Positions 1-9,642 of a stretch of DNA of 64,000 bases are shown here, one piece after another. The notes beneath the pieces are model-generated. The model was not told the origin of the DNA. It searched no databases and saw only the letters and a list, made by a program, of their open reading frames with translations. Each line of letters begins with the position of its first letter. Position 1 is the first letter of the stretch. The position numbers and the translations under genes were made by a program. Location: positions 306,234 through 370,233 of the forward strand of contig NZ_PQCD01000015.1 in assembly GCF_002964705.1 (NCBI RefSeq). Reading direction: 5' to 3'. This stretch comes from Pseudoalteromonas sp. T1lg75 (GTDB taxonomy: Bacteria > Pseudomonadota > Gammaproteobacteria > Enterobacterales > Alteromonadaceae).

Positions 1-170
1 GCGAACAATGCAAAAGGCAAGGCTGCCAGTGCATATTCCACCAGGTTGCTATCTTGATAATTGGGCTGTAAAACGAAATGCCCGCCGACGCACAGGGCGA
101 TGGCGATAAATAGAATGGGCAGCAGGGCGAGCTCTTTTTTGGCCTGATGTTTTTTCACAAGCGACTTCAC
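1..170 (-). CDS. Partial inner-membrane protein, unknown family (runs off left edge)
   Basis: A reading frame on the minus strand is open to the window edge. From a GTG at 170 it gives a short Lys/His-rich cytoplasmic start, then a hydrophobic segment of about 20 residues, then a polar loop and a second hydrophobic stretch at the edge. A second GTG lies at 158, and the frame is open further upstream, so the start is uncertain and no strong ribosome binding site decides it. It lies downstream of the sortase-type kinase on the same strand and could belong to that locus. I do not recognise the family. Confidence 0.45.
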   Translation of the reverse strand, partial: MKSLVKKHQAKKELALLPILFIAIALCVGGHFVLQPNYQDSNLVEYALAALPFALF

Positions 171-195
171 GTGCGGATAAAGAGCGTTATTGTAA

Positions 196-321
196 TTAAG
201 CCTCGTCCTGAGATTCAAGCTTTATCGATGCCGAGACACCTTCCTCGGTGCCGCTGTCGTGCTCGCGAAACAGCGCCATAATATATTCAAGCTCTTCAGG
301 TAATAGGACTTGGCCTTGCAT
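196..321 (-). CDS. Possible 41-aa small protein
   Basis: A 41-residue acidic frame starts at an ATG at 321 and stops at 196. It lies between the histidine kinase (ends at 389) and the partial membrane protein. A GGA occurs a few bases before the ATG. The sequence is Glu/Leu-rich with no membrane segment. It could be a real small gene in the minus-strand operon or a chance frame; nothing visible tells its function. Confidence 0.3.
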   Translation of the reverse strand: MQGQVLLPEELEYIMALFREHDSGTEEGVSASIKLESQDEA

Positions 322-388
322 ATGCAATCCGTGAGTAATGACTAACTTACCACTAAGGCTACACTCCCTTTGGTTAATCGATTCTGAA

Positions 389-2521
389 TCAGCACAAGGG
401 AATATCAACGCGCAGGGTGACGCCGCGACCATCCTCGCGGTTGCTGGCGCGTATCTGTCCATGATGAAAATCAACAATCAGACGAGCAATGTACAGGCCT
501 AACCCCAGGTGTGGCTGTTGCTGCTTGTCCTGCTCGCGCACCGAGACCATGGAATCGAAAATATGTTCACCTATGTCCTTGGGCAGCTGCGGCCCTAGGT
601 TGCTAATGCAGAGTTGGGCCTGATTGCTCTCTTGTGCCAAGGTGACCTCAATCTCACTATCGGGCTCGGCAAATTCCAGGGCATTGTTGATTAGCTTATC
701 AAGCAACTGCGCGAAAAAGTCGGCAGCGCCTTGTACCGGGAGCGCTGCCGAGGTGATGTCCACGGCGAAGTGCGCCTGTGGGTAGGCCAACTGATAGCCC
801 TGCATACAGCCTTGCAGCACCTGGGTGAGATCATAGTGCTCTCGCGCCGAGGTGTTGATACTCTGTTCCAACCGAGTGGCCTCACTCATGGTGGTGATCA
901 GCTTATTCAGGCGGGCGACCCCCTCCTGGGCGCGGAGCAGGTATTTTTGTTGCTGCGGTTCATGGGCGATCAACTGCAGGTTTTCCAGCGAGCTGCGCAC
1001 CACGGCCACCGGAGTACGTAGCTCGTGAGAAAGGCGCGACGACATATTTTCCAAATAATGGGTATAGCCGCCAAGGCGATTAACGATATTAGCGAAGCTA
1101 CGTGAAAGGTCGCCGATTTCGTCACTGTCGTTACTCACGCTCAGTTGCGCGCGCACTCGGCCCTGTTCATCAATGGCCTGCTCGGCACTGTCGCGTAAGC
1201 GGCGAATACGTGAGGAAATGCGCGAGGCAAAGAAAAATAGCGAGATGGTGCCCACCAACATCACCGCGATAATCACGTTAAAGAGTTTCTCCAGCGCCTT
1301 ATTGCGTAAGGTTCGCACGCCATTGGTGGTCTCTTCTGCGATAACCGCCCCTAACACCTGATCGTTACCCCAAATGGGGTAGGCGGCGGAGAGGATCACC
1401 GCTTTATTGTCCGGCGTCAGGCGCCAATTTGAGGCGGGCTCACCGCGCAGGGCACTGGCGATATGACTGCCTTGCAGCGCCGCCACATCATGCAAAATAT
1501 CAAGAAAATCACTGGGTGGCCTGGTCAGGATTTGGTAATACAGTGGGTGCAAAAAGCGCCGCTCGAAGCGCTGCCACATGCCCTCTTGATCTTGCTCCTG
1601 TAAAGAGCTGGACCAGACTCCGTCGGCATGTTGAATGGTGCCCGATTGCGCCAGCACCCTGTGGTGTTTGTCGACCACCCAGATGCGACTGCCACTGTGG
1701 CCCATGCCCTTGATAATGCGTTTAATCTCCGGTGAGGGCAGCAGCACAGTGCCTAGAGTATTGGCATCGTCAATATTCGAGGTGGCCATTAAATGACGCT
1801 CTTGCTGGCCATCATCCCAATCGCTGATGGCAAAGCCGAGCTTGTTGCCAAGCATGGACAGCGGCATACGCAGTTCTATGTTATAGCCTTGCTCGGTCTG
1901 GCGAAAATAGCCCTGAATATCCTTATAAGGAGTCAGCTCGGGCAGGCTAAAGGCATTTACCCAGCCATCCTCACGGGTGGCGACTATGTAATTTTTCAGC
2001 TCGCCATCGGGAGACTTAATGGCGATTTTTAAATGGTCGTTACGCTCCAGACTAAGGGCATTTTTCGGCCGCAGGCGAACCTGGTTATCCTGCACCGCAA
2101 ACACCGCATACAGGTGCTGTCCATACTTGCCAACCATGTGCTCGAAGGACAGGTTGCTGTCATCATGCTCCGGGTTTGGAGTTTGCAGGTAATTACCCTG
2201 GTATTGCCACATCAGGCTTTGATAGGGTGCCCAGTCGCCAAGCTCGCCATCAAGACGGATAGCATTGTTGATCTGGTAGGCGTAGAGATCGCGACCCTTT
2301 TCCACCTTGGCGGTAAACTCACTGGCGTTTTCAAATAACGCGGGTCGCTCATGCAGGGCGGTTGCCAGCGCTCGGGTGGTTCCGACCAGGGTTTTTTCCT
2401 GGCCCTTGCGCAGATACTTTTCCATTTCCCAGACATATTCATAGCCGAGCCAGGGCAGCACCAGTAAAAAGCACGACAGCAAAACAACCTTGCTGCGTAG
2501 TCCCAAACCCAAACGTGCCAT
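389..2521 (-). CDS. pdsS: Membrane sensor histidine kinase of the proteobacterial dedicated sortase system (PdsS-like)
   Basis: The 710-aa protein has an N-terminal membrane segment (about 12-30), a long periplasmic sensor region, a second membrane segment (about 413-432), a HAMP-like linker, the H-box SHELRTP with the phospho-accepting His at 499, an N-box (LINNALEF, about 610-617) and a glycine-rich ATP-lid motif LGLGL (672-676). Length, layout and its abutting OmpR-type partner fit the kinase family of the proteobacterial dedicated sortase system. Its start codon directly follows the regulator's stop codon, so the two are almost certainly co-transcribed and translationally coupled. The sortase and its target protein are not in the window, so the specific assignment rests on overall resemblance. 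Confidence 0.75.
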   Translation of the reverse strand: MARLGLGLRSKVVLLSCFLLVLPWLGYEYVWEMEKYLRKGQEKTLVGTTRALATALHERPALFENASEFTAKVEKGRDLYAYQINNAIRLDGELGDWAPYQSLMWQYQGNYLQTPNPEHDDSNLSFEHMVGKYGQHLYAVFAVQDNQVRLRPKNALSLERNDHLKIAIKSPDGELKNYIVATREDGWVNAFSLPELTPYKDIQGYFRQTEQGYNIELRMPLSMLGNKLGFAISDWDDGQQERHLMATSNIDDANTLGTVLLPSPEIKRIIKGMGHSGSRIWVVDKHHRVLAQSGTIQHADGVWSSSLQEQDQEGMWQRFERRFLHPLYYQILTRPPSDFLDILHDVAALQGSHIASALRGEPASNWRLTPDNKAVILSAAYPIWGNDQVLGAVIAEETTNGVRTLRNKALEKLFNVIIAVMLVGTISLFFFASRISSRIRRLRDSAEQAIDEQGRVRAQLSVSNDSDEIGDLSRSFANIVNRLGGYTHYLENMSSRLSHELRTPVAVVRSSLENLQLIAHEPQQQKYLLRAQEGVARLNKLITTMSEATRLEQSINTSAREHYDLTQVLQGCMQGYQLAYPQAHFAVDITSAALPVQGAADFFAQLLDKLINNALEFAEPDSEIEVTLAQESNQAQLCISNLGPQLPKDIGEHIFDSMVSVREQDKQQQPHLGLGLYIARLIVDFHHGQIRASNREDGRGVTLRVDIPLC

Positions 2522-3211
2522 TTATTTGCTTTCCCAGCGATAGCCCATGCCATATACGGTGTTGATACAATCGAATTGGGCATCGAGCGCCTGAAATTTA
2601 CGGCGAATACGTTTTACATGGGAGGTGATGGTGCTGTCGTCGACGTAAATTTTGGCGTCGCTCATAAGCTCATCCCGGCTCTTTACATGACCTGGGCGCT
2701 TGGCTAAGGAGTGCACCATCCAAAATTCGGTGACGGTTAAATCCACGGCCTGGCCCAGCCAGCTGGCGCGTAACCGTTTTAGGTTCAGTTCCAGCTTGTC
2801 CTGTACCAGGGTGTCGTCCTGTTCACTGGGTGAGTCTTGCGCTTCGACGCGACGAAACAAAGCACCGATGCGTGCCGCTAGGTGGGCCATGCTGATGTCT
2901 TTGGTGAGGTAATCATCGGCGCCCATGCGCAGTCCGCACACGGTATCGATTTCACTGTCGCGGGCGGTCAAAAAAATAATCGGCAGGGTTTGTGAGCGCG
3001 CGCGCAAGCTTTGGCACAGCATAAAACCGCCATCGATTTCATTGCCCAAACCAATATCGACGATGGCCAGATCCGGCAAGCGTTCGCTCAGCGCCAGCTC
3101 GGCACTGGGCCTGTCGGCGAAGCCCTGGACTTCATAGCCTTGTCCTTGCAGCATTTCTACATAGTTGTCACGGATGGCGGCTTCGTCTTCAATAATGGCA
3201 ATTCGTTTCAT
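2522..3211 (-). CDS. pdsR: OmpR-family response regulator of the dedicated sortase system (PdsR-like)
   Basis: The 229-aa protein has an N-terminal receiver domain (acidic pocket IIEDE, phospho-acceptor Asp52, Thr82, Lys104) and a C-terminal winged-helix DNA-binding domain ending in a typical YGMGYRW hairpin. It is the first gene of the minus-strand operon and abuts the kinase with no gap. The divergent neighbour is the secreted subtilase at 3589, so the shared 377-bp intergenic region is a natural place for its binding sites; that is inference. Response-regulator identity is certain; the link to the sortase system rests on the partner kinase. Confidence 0.8.
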   Translation of the reverse strand: MKRIAIIEDEAAIRDNYVEMLQGQGYEVQGFADRPSAELALSERLPDLAIVDIGLGNEIDGGFMLCQSLRARSQTLPIIFLTARDSEIDTVCGLRMGADDYLTKDISMAHLAARIGALFRRVEAQDSPSEQDDTLVQDKLELNLKRLRASWLGQAVDLTVTEFWMVHSLAKRPGHVKSRDELMSDAKIYVDDSTITSHVKRIRRKFQALDAQFDCINTVYGMGYRWESK

Positions 3212-3388
3212 CTTCGGGCTAATTAAGGGCTAACAAGGTGATTTTGTTAACACTATACCCTGATTTGCTAGCCCTGTGATGAACGAGGTGGTAATTGCCA
3301 TAATTGATCATAATTCCCCAAAGCTGAACCTAAAAAAGTGAGCGCGATAATTACAAAAGTTGAATTATTGTTGCGATAAACTGCATGA

Positions 3389-3422
3389 GTACAAAATGGT
3401 ACCTTAATGCACACTTTGGTAC
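3389..3422. promoter_or_regulatory. Two GTAC-bounded repeats upstream of the S8 peptidase
   Basis: GTACAAAATGGTAC lies at 3389-3402; its complement reads GTACCATTTTGTAC. A degenerate same-type copy, GCACACTTTGGTAC, lies at 3409-3422. Closely related sequences occur upstream of both tandem metallopeptidase units (45841-45854 and 49532-49556). The sites lie 167-200 bp before the peptidase start codon. An operator role is inferred from the shared motif and placement only. Confidence 0.5.
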
Positions 3423-3588
3423 ATGTTTGCTCATGCCTTGTATAGCAAGGCATGTAGAGCAGCGATTTGGTCATAACTTATTCCTAGGGGTTATAGCCGT
3501 CTGTTTACATATTGTTTTCTTTGTCCGGCGCAACGTACCCTACTGCGCTAGCGCAACATGTGCGCAAATCTTTATCAAGGAATACAAC

Positions 3589-6500
3589 ATGTCCAACAAG
3601 AATAGAAACTTAAAGGGGTTGGGTCGCAAAAGCACCATTGCGATGCTAACCGCTATGTACGTGGCTGGGGGAGCCGCGTCCGCACAACCGGGCTTTGAAA
3701 AAGCGCCTGCCGGCTCTTTTTACACCCCGGTATTTACCGCTGAAGACCTAGCGAATTACAAAGAGTCAAAAGAAGCGCAAACCCTATTTGGTTCTGTGGG
3801 TCAGCTAAACAGACATTATCAGGATAATTCACCTAAGAATGTCTTCACACCTAAAGATGGGGTGACCGGCAAGCGTACCTACATAGTACAGCTACAAAAC
3901 GATGCCGTGGTTAACTATCAAGGCGATATACAAGGTCTTGAGGCCACGGCCCTGACGACCACTCGTACCATGGTGGGTCGCTCAACCTTGAATGTGCGTT
4001 CACCCGAGGTGAAAAGCTACCGTCGTTACTTGCAAGACCAGCAAAACAAGGTACTTAGCCGCGCTCAATCGAATGGCGCCAATATCGAAATGAAGCAGCA
4101 ATTGACGCTGGCTAACAACGCGATGATCGTGACCATGACGCAAGAAGACGCCATGGTGCTGGCCAAGCAAAGCGGCGTTAAGCGTATTACCGAAAACCGT
4201 ATTTTCGAATTGCGTACCGATCGTGGCCCAGAATTCATCGGTGCCGATAAACTCTGGCAGGGTCAGGTTCCGGCCTCATCGCTAAGCGTTAAGGGTGAAG
4301 GCATGGTTGTGGGTATCCTGGATACCGGTGTTAACACCGACCACATCGCCTTTGCTGGCGACGAAGAATACGCTAAGACCAACCCATTTGGTGCTGGTAA
4401 CTTCATCGGTGACTGTGTTGAATCGCCAGAGTTGTGTAACGATAAGTTGATTGGTGTGCGCTCTTACCCGGAGATCACCGTTGCCAACAGCGATTATATT
4501 TTTGGTTATAAAAATCGTCGCCCAGAAAACGGCGAAGACTACAATGGCCACGGCTCTCATACCGCCAGCACTGCTGCGGGTAATGAGTTGCTAGATACAC
4601 CACTGCAAACCATAGATGGTTCAGTGACCAGCGATGGTATCGACCTGCCTTTCACGTTTGAAAAGACCAGCGGTGTTGCGCCACGTGCCCATATCATCTC
4701 TTATCAGGTCTGTTGGCCTGGCAGTGGTGGCGATCCTTATGCGGGCTGTCCAGAATCAGCGATTCTATCTGCCTTTGAAGATGCCATTGCCGATGGTGTA
4801 GATACCATTAACTTCTCAATCGGTGGCGGTGAATCCTTCCCTTGGGAAGATCCCATGGAACTGGCATTCTTAAGCGCTCGTAAGGCGGGTATTTCGGTTG
4901 CAGCTGCGGCTGGTAACTCGGGCCCTTATTACATGTCAGCGGACCACACCTCACCTTGGGTAACCACCGTAGGTGCATCAACCCATGACCGTGTTATGTC
5001 ATTGGGTGACAAGGTTATCAATAACTTCCAGGGTGCGCGTGCACCGTTTAATGGCGAATATGCGGGTAAAAGCCACTCGGGTGGGATCACAGGTCCTGTG
5101 GTATTAGCGGAAAACTTTGAAGATCCTAATCCGAATGATGCCTATACAGCGGCCAGCTGTAACGTACCTTTCCCTGCGGGAACCTTTACCTCAGATCAAA
5201 TCGTTGTCTGTGAGCGCGGTGACATTGCCCGTGTAGCGAAAGCCGAAAACGTGGCGGCCGGTGGTGCCGGTGGTTTTATCCTGCAAAATACCAGTTATGG
5301 CGATAATGTGGTGGCCGATAACTATGTTATACCGGGGATCCACCTGTCCGCGCAAGCGCGCTGGGCCATTCGTAACTGGGTTAACGCCAACCCGGTAGGC
5401 GAAGCGATCGCCACCATAGGTGAGCCGGTGAATACCTACGAGTTTGACCCAGAGAAGGGCAATGAGCTGGCTATCTTCAGTTCGATGGGTCCAAGTCGTT
5501 ATATCAACAACCTGGTACCGGATGTAACCGCACCGGGCGTTGATATTTACGCGGCTAATGCCGATGATCAGCCGTTTACGGCCAACCCGACCGCTTCGGA
5601 TTGGACCTTTATGAGCGGTACCTCGATGGCGACTCCGCACGTAACCGGCGCCATGACCTTGTTGATGCAGATGCACCCAACATGGACACCGGCAGAAATT
5701 CAATCGGCATTGATGATGACGGCCAATAAGGTTCAGATCTTCAACGGCGTGGTAATGGTTGACCCTTACTACAACTTTATGGCCGGTGGCGGTTCTATCG
5801 ATGTGGCGCAGGCAGCCAATGCCGGTCTGGTGATGGACGAAACCATTGAGAACTATCAAGAAGCTAACCCGCGCAATGGCGGTTTGGTTGAATGGTTGAA
5901 CCTACCTTCTTTGGTTAATCAAGACTGTGAGCTTGAATGTTCATGGATGCGTACCGTCAAAGCCACCAAAGATGGTTCATGGCAGGCTAGCGGCTTCGGC
6001 TGGGGCGTACAAGGTGAAGACCAAAGCGCTGGCGTTGAGGTGGAAGTATCACCAAGCAGCTTCACATTGAAAGCCGGCGAAACTCAAGATGTCATGGTAA
6101 CCATGAAGTTGCCAAACATCATCGAGCATAAGCTAGATGCACCAGAGCCTGGTGCGCCTTGGGAAAACACCCTAAATAAAGACACCTGGTTTAACGGCAA
6201 GGTCGTGTTTAACAATCTTGATGGCCAATCGCCGGATGCACATTTTACCCTGGTAGCGAAAAACACCTTGGATGAGTTGCCGCAATCCGTGGATATCGAT
6301 ATGGCGCGCAATAAGGCCTCTGAGTCGATTGTTGTTAACACCGACAGCTACAGCCAGCTGACGCCAACCTATTATGGTTTGGTGAAACCAACCACCATCG
6401 AAGCGGACGTAATCGGTGTAGGCCCTTATGTGACTAAGGACCGTGTTGAGCGCGCTTGGGACATCCAGTCAATTACCGTTCCTGAAGGCACTAAACGTCT

Positions 6501-8532
6501 AATGGTGAAGGTAGCCTCTACGGAGCAAACATCAAACCTAGGTGATGTTGTTGAGCCACGCTGGCAGACCAAGAAAGCCCACCTTATCGTTGGTTTTGAT
6601 GCCAACAACAGTGGTTCTTTCATGGTCAGCGATGAAGAGATTGCAGAAGATCCACAAGCCCTGATCAAGGCGCTTAATGCGGAAATGATCTGTTATTCAT
6701 CAAGCAGCGTTGAAGACAACTACTGTAACATTATTGACCCTGAGCCAGGCCAGTACTGGTTTGCTACTGCTGCTTTAGCTGCGCCGCGTGATTATGAATA
6801 TCGCACCAAAACGCACTATGCGGTAATCGGCAATGAATATAATGGTGGCTTTGATGTGTCTGCGCCAGAACAACACAGTGGCAACGGCAACTATGAAATC
6901 GCCATTAACTGGGATCTGCCTGAATCGCAAATGGGTGATGTTTACTACGGTGGCTTTGCTCTAGGCAACGCACCGGGTGCCGAAGGCACACTGGGCTTTA
7001 CCTCTTTGAACTTTAATCACGACAGTGAAGCACTGACCCTAAACGTGAGCCAAGATGCTGCTCGTGCCATGGATGTGCTTGATGTGAACGTGAAGTTGAA
7101 GGCGAACTACGAGTCTCAAGAGCGTGATTACAACTTTGAGTTGACTATTCCTGAGGGGATGCAGCTTTGGTCTGAAACCATGACTTCGAACAACGAGCAA
7201 GTTGCCGAGATGATTAAGGTTGAAGGCAACAAACTGACTATTGCAGGTACTCAGCAGGCAACCCGCAATGTTAAGCGTGACTATAAAGTGACCAATAACA
7301 TCACCGATGCCAGCTGTAAGACTCCGATGATCGACGAGTTCTCTACCGGTGGTTACATCGACCTTCAGGGCGAGTTCCGTCTACAGCCGACCACACCTTG
7401 GTATGAAGGTGGCTCTAACGTGTACTTTGATGTGCCAATTGACTGGTTATTCTATAAGCAAGGCGCGAAGTTTGAAGTCTACAACCAGGCAAACAACAAC
7501 GAAGTGCGTTTACACCCAACCGGTGCCATGCAGTTTACACCTCTGTGGTGGATGATGAGCCAACACCGTGGTCCTGGTTTCCTGGTTGAAGCCCTGGCCC
7601 CATTCTGGCGTGGCTCGTTCGAAATCGCTAACAAGCGTGACCCTTACGACCCTACCGGTCTAACCATAGCATCACAGTATGCCGAAGAGCGTCCTGACCT
7701 AGGTGACCTGTTGTTTATGGAATTCGATAACGTGACCGACAAACGTACCGGTGAAACCTATGACTATGAGGTGATCCTGCGCAGCGGTATCGATGACCAT
7801 AAGGATAAGTTCGAGGTTATATATGCCTATGACAACCTGGGTGCCAATGTTGATGAGGGTGTGATCATGATCGAAGGCGGTGACAGTGCTTACTCGGGCA
7901 CGGCTGGCTTCAAAGATGGTGCCCTTTACAATGTGGTTGGTTACAACGACCTAGGCAAGGTGCTTAAAGACGATCTAGTGATCTGTTTCGACTATGTGGG
8001 TCCTGAGCAAAGTGAAGTGGAATTCTCTTTCAAAGCGACCGTTAACCCAGAGTCGGCGGGAACCGATAAGGAGATCACCTTAGCCTATGAGCTCGGTGGC
8101 GAAGCGAAAACCTTAACTCATACCATTGGCGTTAAAGGTAACCTGAAAATGTCAGCCCTTGATGATATGGCAGTAGAAGAAAACGGCCGTATCGATGGTA
8201 TCGAAGTGGTGGTACTTGATGCGGACCAATCACCAAACGAACTTTTGGTGAGCGGCGATAACATCAGCGCTGAAATCGATGGCATGTCATTTAACCTTAT
8301 CCCGAACGCGAACTTCCACGGTGACACGGAAGTAACGGTAACCGTACGTGATAAGGCCAACACCAGCGACAGCGTATCGCAAACCTTTATTCTGAGTGTG
8401 GCTTCCGATGGCGTCGAGCCTGAGGTTGTGACTCCAGAGCCTGAGGTTAAGAAATCTTCTGGCGGTAGCACCGGCATCTTTATGTTGATGTCACTGCTGG
8501 CCCTGTTCGGCGTACGTCGAGTTCGCGGCTAA
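3589..8532 (+). CDS. Large secreted S8 (subtilisin-family) peptidase with GlyGly-CTERM-like anchor
   Basis: I start the gene at ATG 3589 because an AAGGA ribosome site precedes it and a signal peptide follows at once; the frame is open upstream to 3385 but without such features. The product is 1647 aa. It has an inhibitor-like propeptide, the catalytic triad Asp245 (ILDTGV), His321 (NGHGSH) and Ser679 (GTSMATPH), a protease-associated insert between His and Ser, a fibronectin-like region, cadherin-like C-terminal repeats, and a C-terminus with GGSTG, a hydrophobic helix and a basic tail. That tail resembles GlyGly-CTERM signals processed by rhombosortase. It is probably an extracellular protein-degrading enzyme anchored or released at the surface. 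Confidence 0.93.
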   Translation: MSNKNRNLKGLGRKSTIAMLTAMYVAGGAASAQPGFEKAPAGSFYTPVFTAEDLANYKESKEAQTLFGSVGQLNRHYQDNSPKNVFTPKDGVTGKRTYIVQLQNDAVVNYQGDIQGLEATALTTTRTMVGRSTLNVRSPEVKSYRRYLQDQQNKVLSRAQSNGANIEMKQQLTLANNAMIVTMTQEDAMVLAKQSGVKRITENRIFELRTDRGPEFIGADKLWQGQVPASSLSVKGEGMVVGILDTGVNTDHIAFAGDEEYAKTNPFGAGNFIGDCVESPELCNDKLIGVRSYPEITVANSDYIFGYKNRRPENGEDYNGHGSHTASTAAGNELLDTPLQTIDGSVTSDGIDLPFTFEKTSGVAPRAHIISYQVCWPGSGGDPYAGCPESAILSAFEDAIADGVDTINFSIGGGESFPWEDPMELAFLSARKAGISVAAAAGNSGPYYMSADHTSPWVTTVGASTHDRVMSLGDKVINNFQGARAPFNGEYAGKSHSGGITGPVVLAENFEDPNPNDAYTAASCNVPFPAGTFTSDQIVVCERGDIARVAKAENVAAGGAGGFILQNTSYGDNVVADNYVIPGIHLSAQARWAIRNWVNANPVGEAIATIGEPVNTYEFDPEKGNELAIFSSMGPSRYINNLVPDVTAPGVDIYAANADDQPFTANPTASDWTFMSGTSMATPHVTGAMTLLMQMHPTWTPAEIQSALMMTANKVQIFNGVVMVDPYYNFMAGGGSIDVAQAANAGLVMDETIENYQEANPRNGGLVEWLNLPSLVNQDCELECSWMRTVKATKDGSWQASGFGWGVQGEDQSAGVEVEVSPSSFTLKAGETQDVMVTMKLPNIIEHKLDAPEPGAPWENTLNKDTWFNGKVVFNNLDGQSPDAHFTLVAKNTLDELPQSVDIDMARNKASESIVVNTDSYSQLTPTYYGLVKPTTIEADVIGVGPYVTKDRVERAWDIQSITVPEGTKRLMVKVASTEQTSNLGDVVEPRWQTKKAHLIVGFDANNSGSFMVSDEEIAEDPQALIKALNAEMICYSSSSVEDNYCNIIDPEPGQYWFATAALAAPRDYEYRTKTHYAVIGNEYNGGFDVSAPEQHSGNGNYEIAINWDLPESQMGDVYYGGFALGNAPGAEGTLGFTSLNFNHDSEALTLNVSQDAARAMDVLDVNVKLKANYESQERDYNFELTIPEGMQLWSETMTSNNEQVAEMIKVEGNKLTIAGTQQATRNVKRDYKVTNNITDASCKTPMIDEFSTGGYIDLQGEFRLQPTTPWYEGGSNVYFDVPIDWLFYKQGAKFEVYNQANNNEVRLHPTGAMQFTPLWWMMSQHRGPGFLVEALAPFWRGSFEIANKRDPYDPTGLTIASQYAEERPDLGDLLFMEFDNVTDKRTGETYDYEVILRSGIDDHKDKFEVIYAYDNLGANVDEGVIMIEGGDSAYSGTAGFKDGALYNVVGYNDLGKVLKDDLVICFDYVGPEQSEVEFSFKATVNPESAGTDKEITLAYELGGEAKTLTHTIGVKGNLKMSALDDMAVEENGRIDGIEVVVLDADQSPNELLVSGDNISAEIDGMSFNLIPNANFHGDTEVTVTVRDKANTSDSVSQTFILSVASDGVEPEVVTPEPEVKKSSGGSTGIFMLMSLLALFGVRRVRG

Positions 8533-8573
8533 ACAAGGTTTCTCTGCTAATTAGCTGCCTGAGCGCAGCAAGG

Positions 8574-8601
8574 AAAAAAGCCCCTAATTAGGGGCTTTTT
8601 T
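8574..8601 (+). terminator. Rho-independent terminator after the S8 peptidase
   Basis: An AAAAAAGCCCC / GGGGCTTTTTT stem with a TAATTA loop is followed by a T-run, 42 bases after the peptidase stop codon. It works on the plus strand; the symmetric A-run means it could also function in reverse. Confidence 0.9.
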
Positions 8602-8730
8602 ATTGCCTGGAATGTGTGAATCCAGTTTATGCAATGACGGGCGAACAGTGAAAGAGGATAAAAGTCACGGCGAAATTTTGGCAACGCTCGGGTTCAGGTT
8701 ACAATAACGACATTCTTTATTATTAGTGAC

Positions 8731-8991
8731 ATGCCCATGAAACTGACCGTTGAAATCAGTAAGTACCCGCTTCATCAAGACTATATTCCCTTTATTAAAG
8801 ACTTTATCGACCGTCTTAATGAACACAAAGAGCTCAAGGTGATCACCAATACGCTCTCAACTCAAGTTTTTGGTGACTATGATACCGTGATGGCGGTGCT
8901 TAGCGCCGAGATCAAACGCTCCTATGAGCAATTCGGTAAGGCCATCTTTGTTTGTAAGTTTTTGCATGGCGATCTGTCGCCTCAAGACTAA
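8731..8991 (+). CDS. YkoF-like probable thiamine/HMP-binding protein
   Basis: An 86-aa protein with alternating beta-strand and helix pattern and a central ...TQVFGDYDTVMAVL... segment that resembles YkoF-type thiamine or hydroxymethylpyrimidine-binding domains. Starts at 8731 or 8737 are both possible; neither has a strong ribosome site. It is followed after 27 bases by a PnuC-family transporter and then a small-molecule kinase, a grouping typical of thiamine salvage in marine gammaproteobacteria. I see no TPP riboswitch motifs in the 130 bases upstream. The fold call is moderately secure; the ligand is inferred from neighbours. Confidence 0.6.
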   Translation: MPMKLTVEISKYPLHQDYIPFIKDFIDRLNEHKELKVITNTLSTQVFGDYDTVMAVLSAEIKRSYEQFGKAIFVCKFLHGDLSPQD

Positions 8992-9018
8992 CTCTTGGAA
9001 CGCCTTTAGGAACACCTT

Positions 9019-9642
9019 ATGGACGCCTTAAATAGTACCTTATCTGGCTTTGCCGCCATGTCCGGCTGGGAATATGCGGCGGTAGCGCTTTCCGTGGCCT
9101 ATTTGTTGTTGGCCATGCGCGAAAGTCTATGGTGCTGGCCCGCGGCCTTTTTCAGTACGCTGATCTACACCCTGATGTATTGGCAGGGCGCCTTGCTGAT
9201 GGAATCCCTGCTGCATTTTTATTATATGGGGATGGCCATTTATGGCTGGTGGGCATGGCGCTATGGCAAGGAGCGTAGCGAGAGTCAGGGCATTGTCAGC
9301 TATCGCCTGAGGACGCATGTCTGGCTAATTGCTGCGACCGCGCTTATCGCTGTATGCATAGGCTATGTGATGGATAATTACACTCGTGCCGACTATGCCT
9401 ACCTGGACAGTTTAACCACCTGCTTTGCGGTGTTAACCACTTACTTTGTTGCGAAAAAGGTGTTGGAAAACTGGCTCTATTGGGTGGTTATCGATGCCGC
9501 TTCCATCTATTTGTATCTGGCCAAGGGCTATTATCCGACCGTGGTGCTATTTGTTTTTTATACCTTTATGGCGATTACTGGCTACCTACGCTGGCGCCAG
9601 CAATATCAGCAGAAGGAACAGGGAGTGCCGGCCTATGCCTGA
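9019..9642 (+). CDS. pnuC: PnuC-family vitamin transporter (probable thiamine transporter, PnuT-like)
   Basis: A 207-aa protein with about seven membrane segments and the PnuC-family features: an early WCWPAAFFST segment, a YYMGMAIYGWWAWRYG segment, and a late IDAASIYLYLAKGYYPT segment. PnuC proteins carry nicotinamide riboside, PnuT relatives carry thiamine and PnuX relatives riboflavin, by facilitated diffusion with trapping by a cytoplasmic kinase. The kinase gene overlaps its 3' end by 8 bases, and a YkoF-like protein lies upstream, so thiamine is the most likely substrate here. Transporter family is firm; substrate is inference. Confidence 0.85.
   Translation: MDALNSTLSGFAAMSGWEYAAVALSVAYLLLAMRESLWCWPAAFFSTLIYTLMYWQGALLMESLLHFYYMGMAIYGWWAWRYGKERSESQGIVSYRLRTHVWLIAATALIAVCIGYVMDNYTRADYAYLDSLTTCFAVLTTYFVAKKVLENWLYWVVIDAASIYLYLAKGYYPTVVLFVFYTFMAITGYLRWRQQYQQKEQGVPAYA

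Noticed and set aside
322..477. Longer reading of the small protein at 196-321, overlapping the kinase 3' end
   Set aside because: The upstream part overlaps the kinase in another frame and has no typical coding pattern; only the part from ATG 321 might be real.
3385..3588. N-terminal extension of the S8 peptidase frame
   Set aside because: It contains the promoter-like region and GTAC repeats, lacks a ribosome site, and would bury the signal peptide; ATG 3589 has AAGGA and a signal peptide.
4282..8477. Several long open frames antisense to the S8 peptidase
   Set aside because: They follow the codon bias of the sense gene and show no recognisable domain.
8602..8730. TPP riboswitch before the thiamine-type operon
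   Set aside because: None of the conserved CTGAGA or TTGAACCTGAT-like elements could be found in order.
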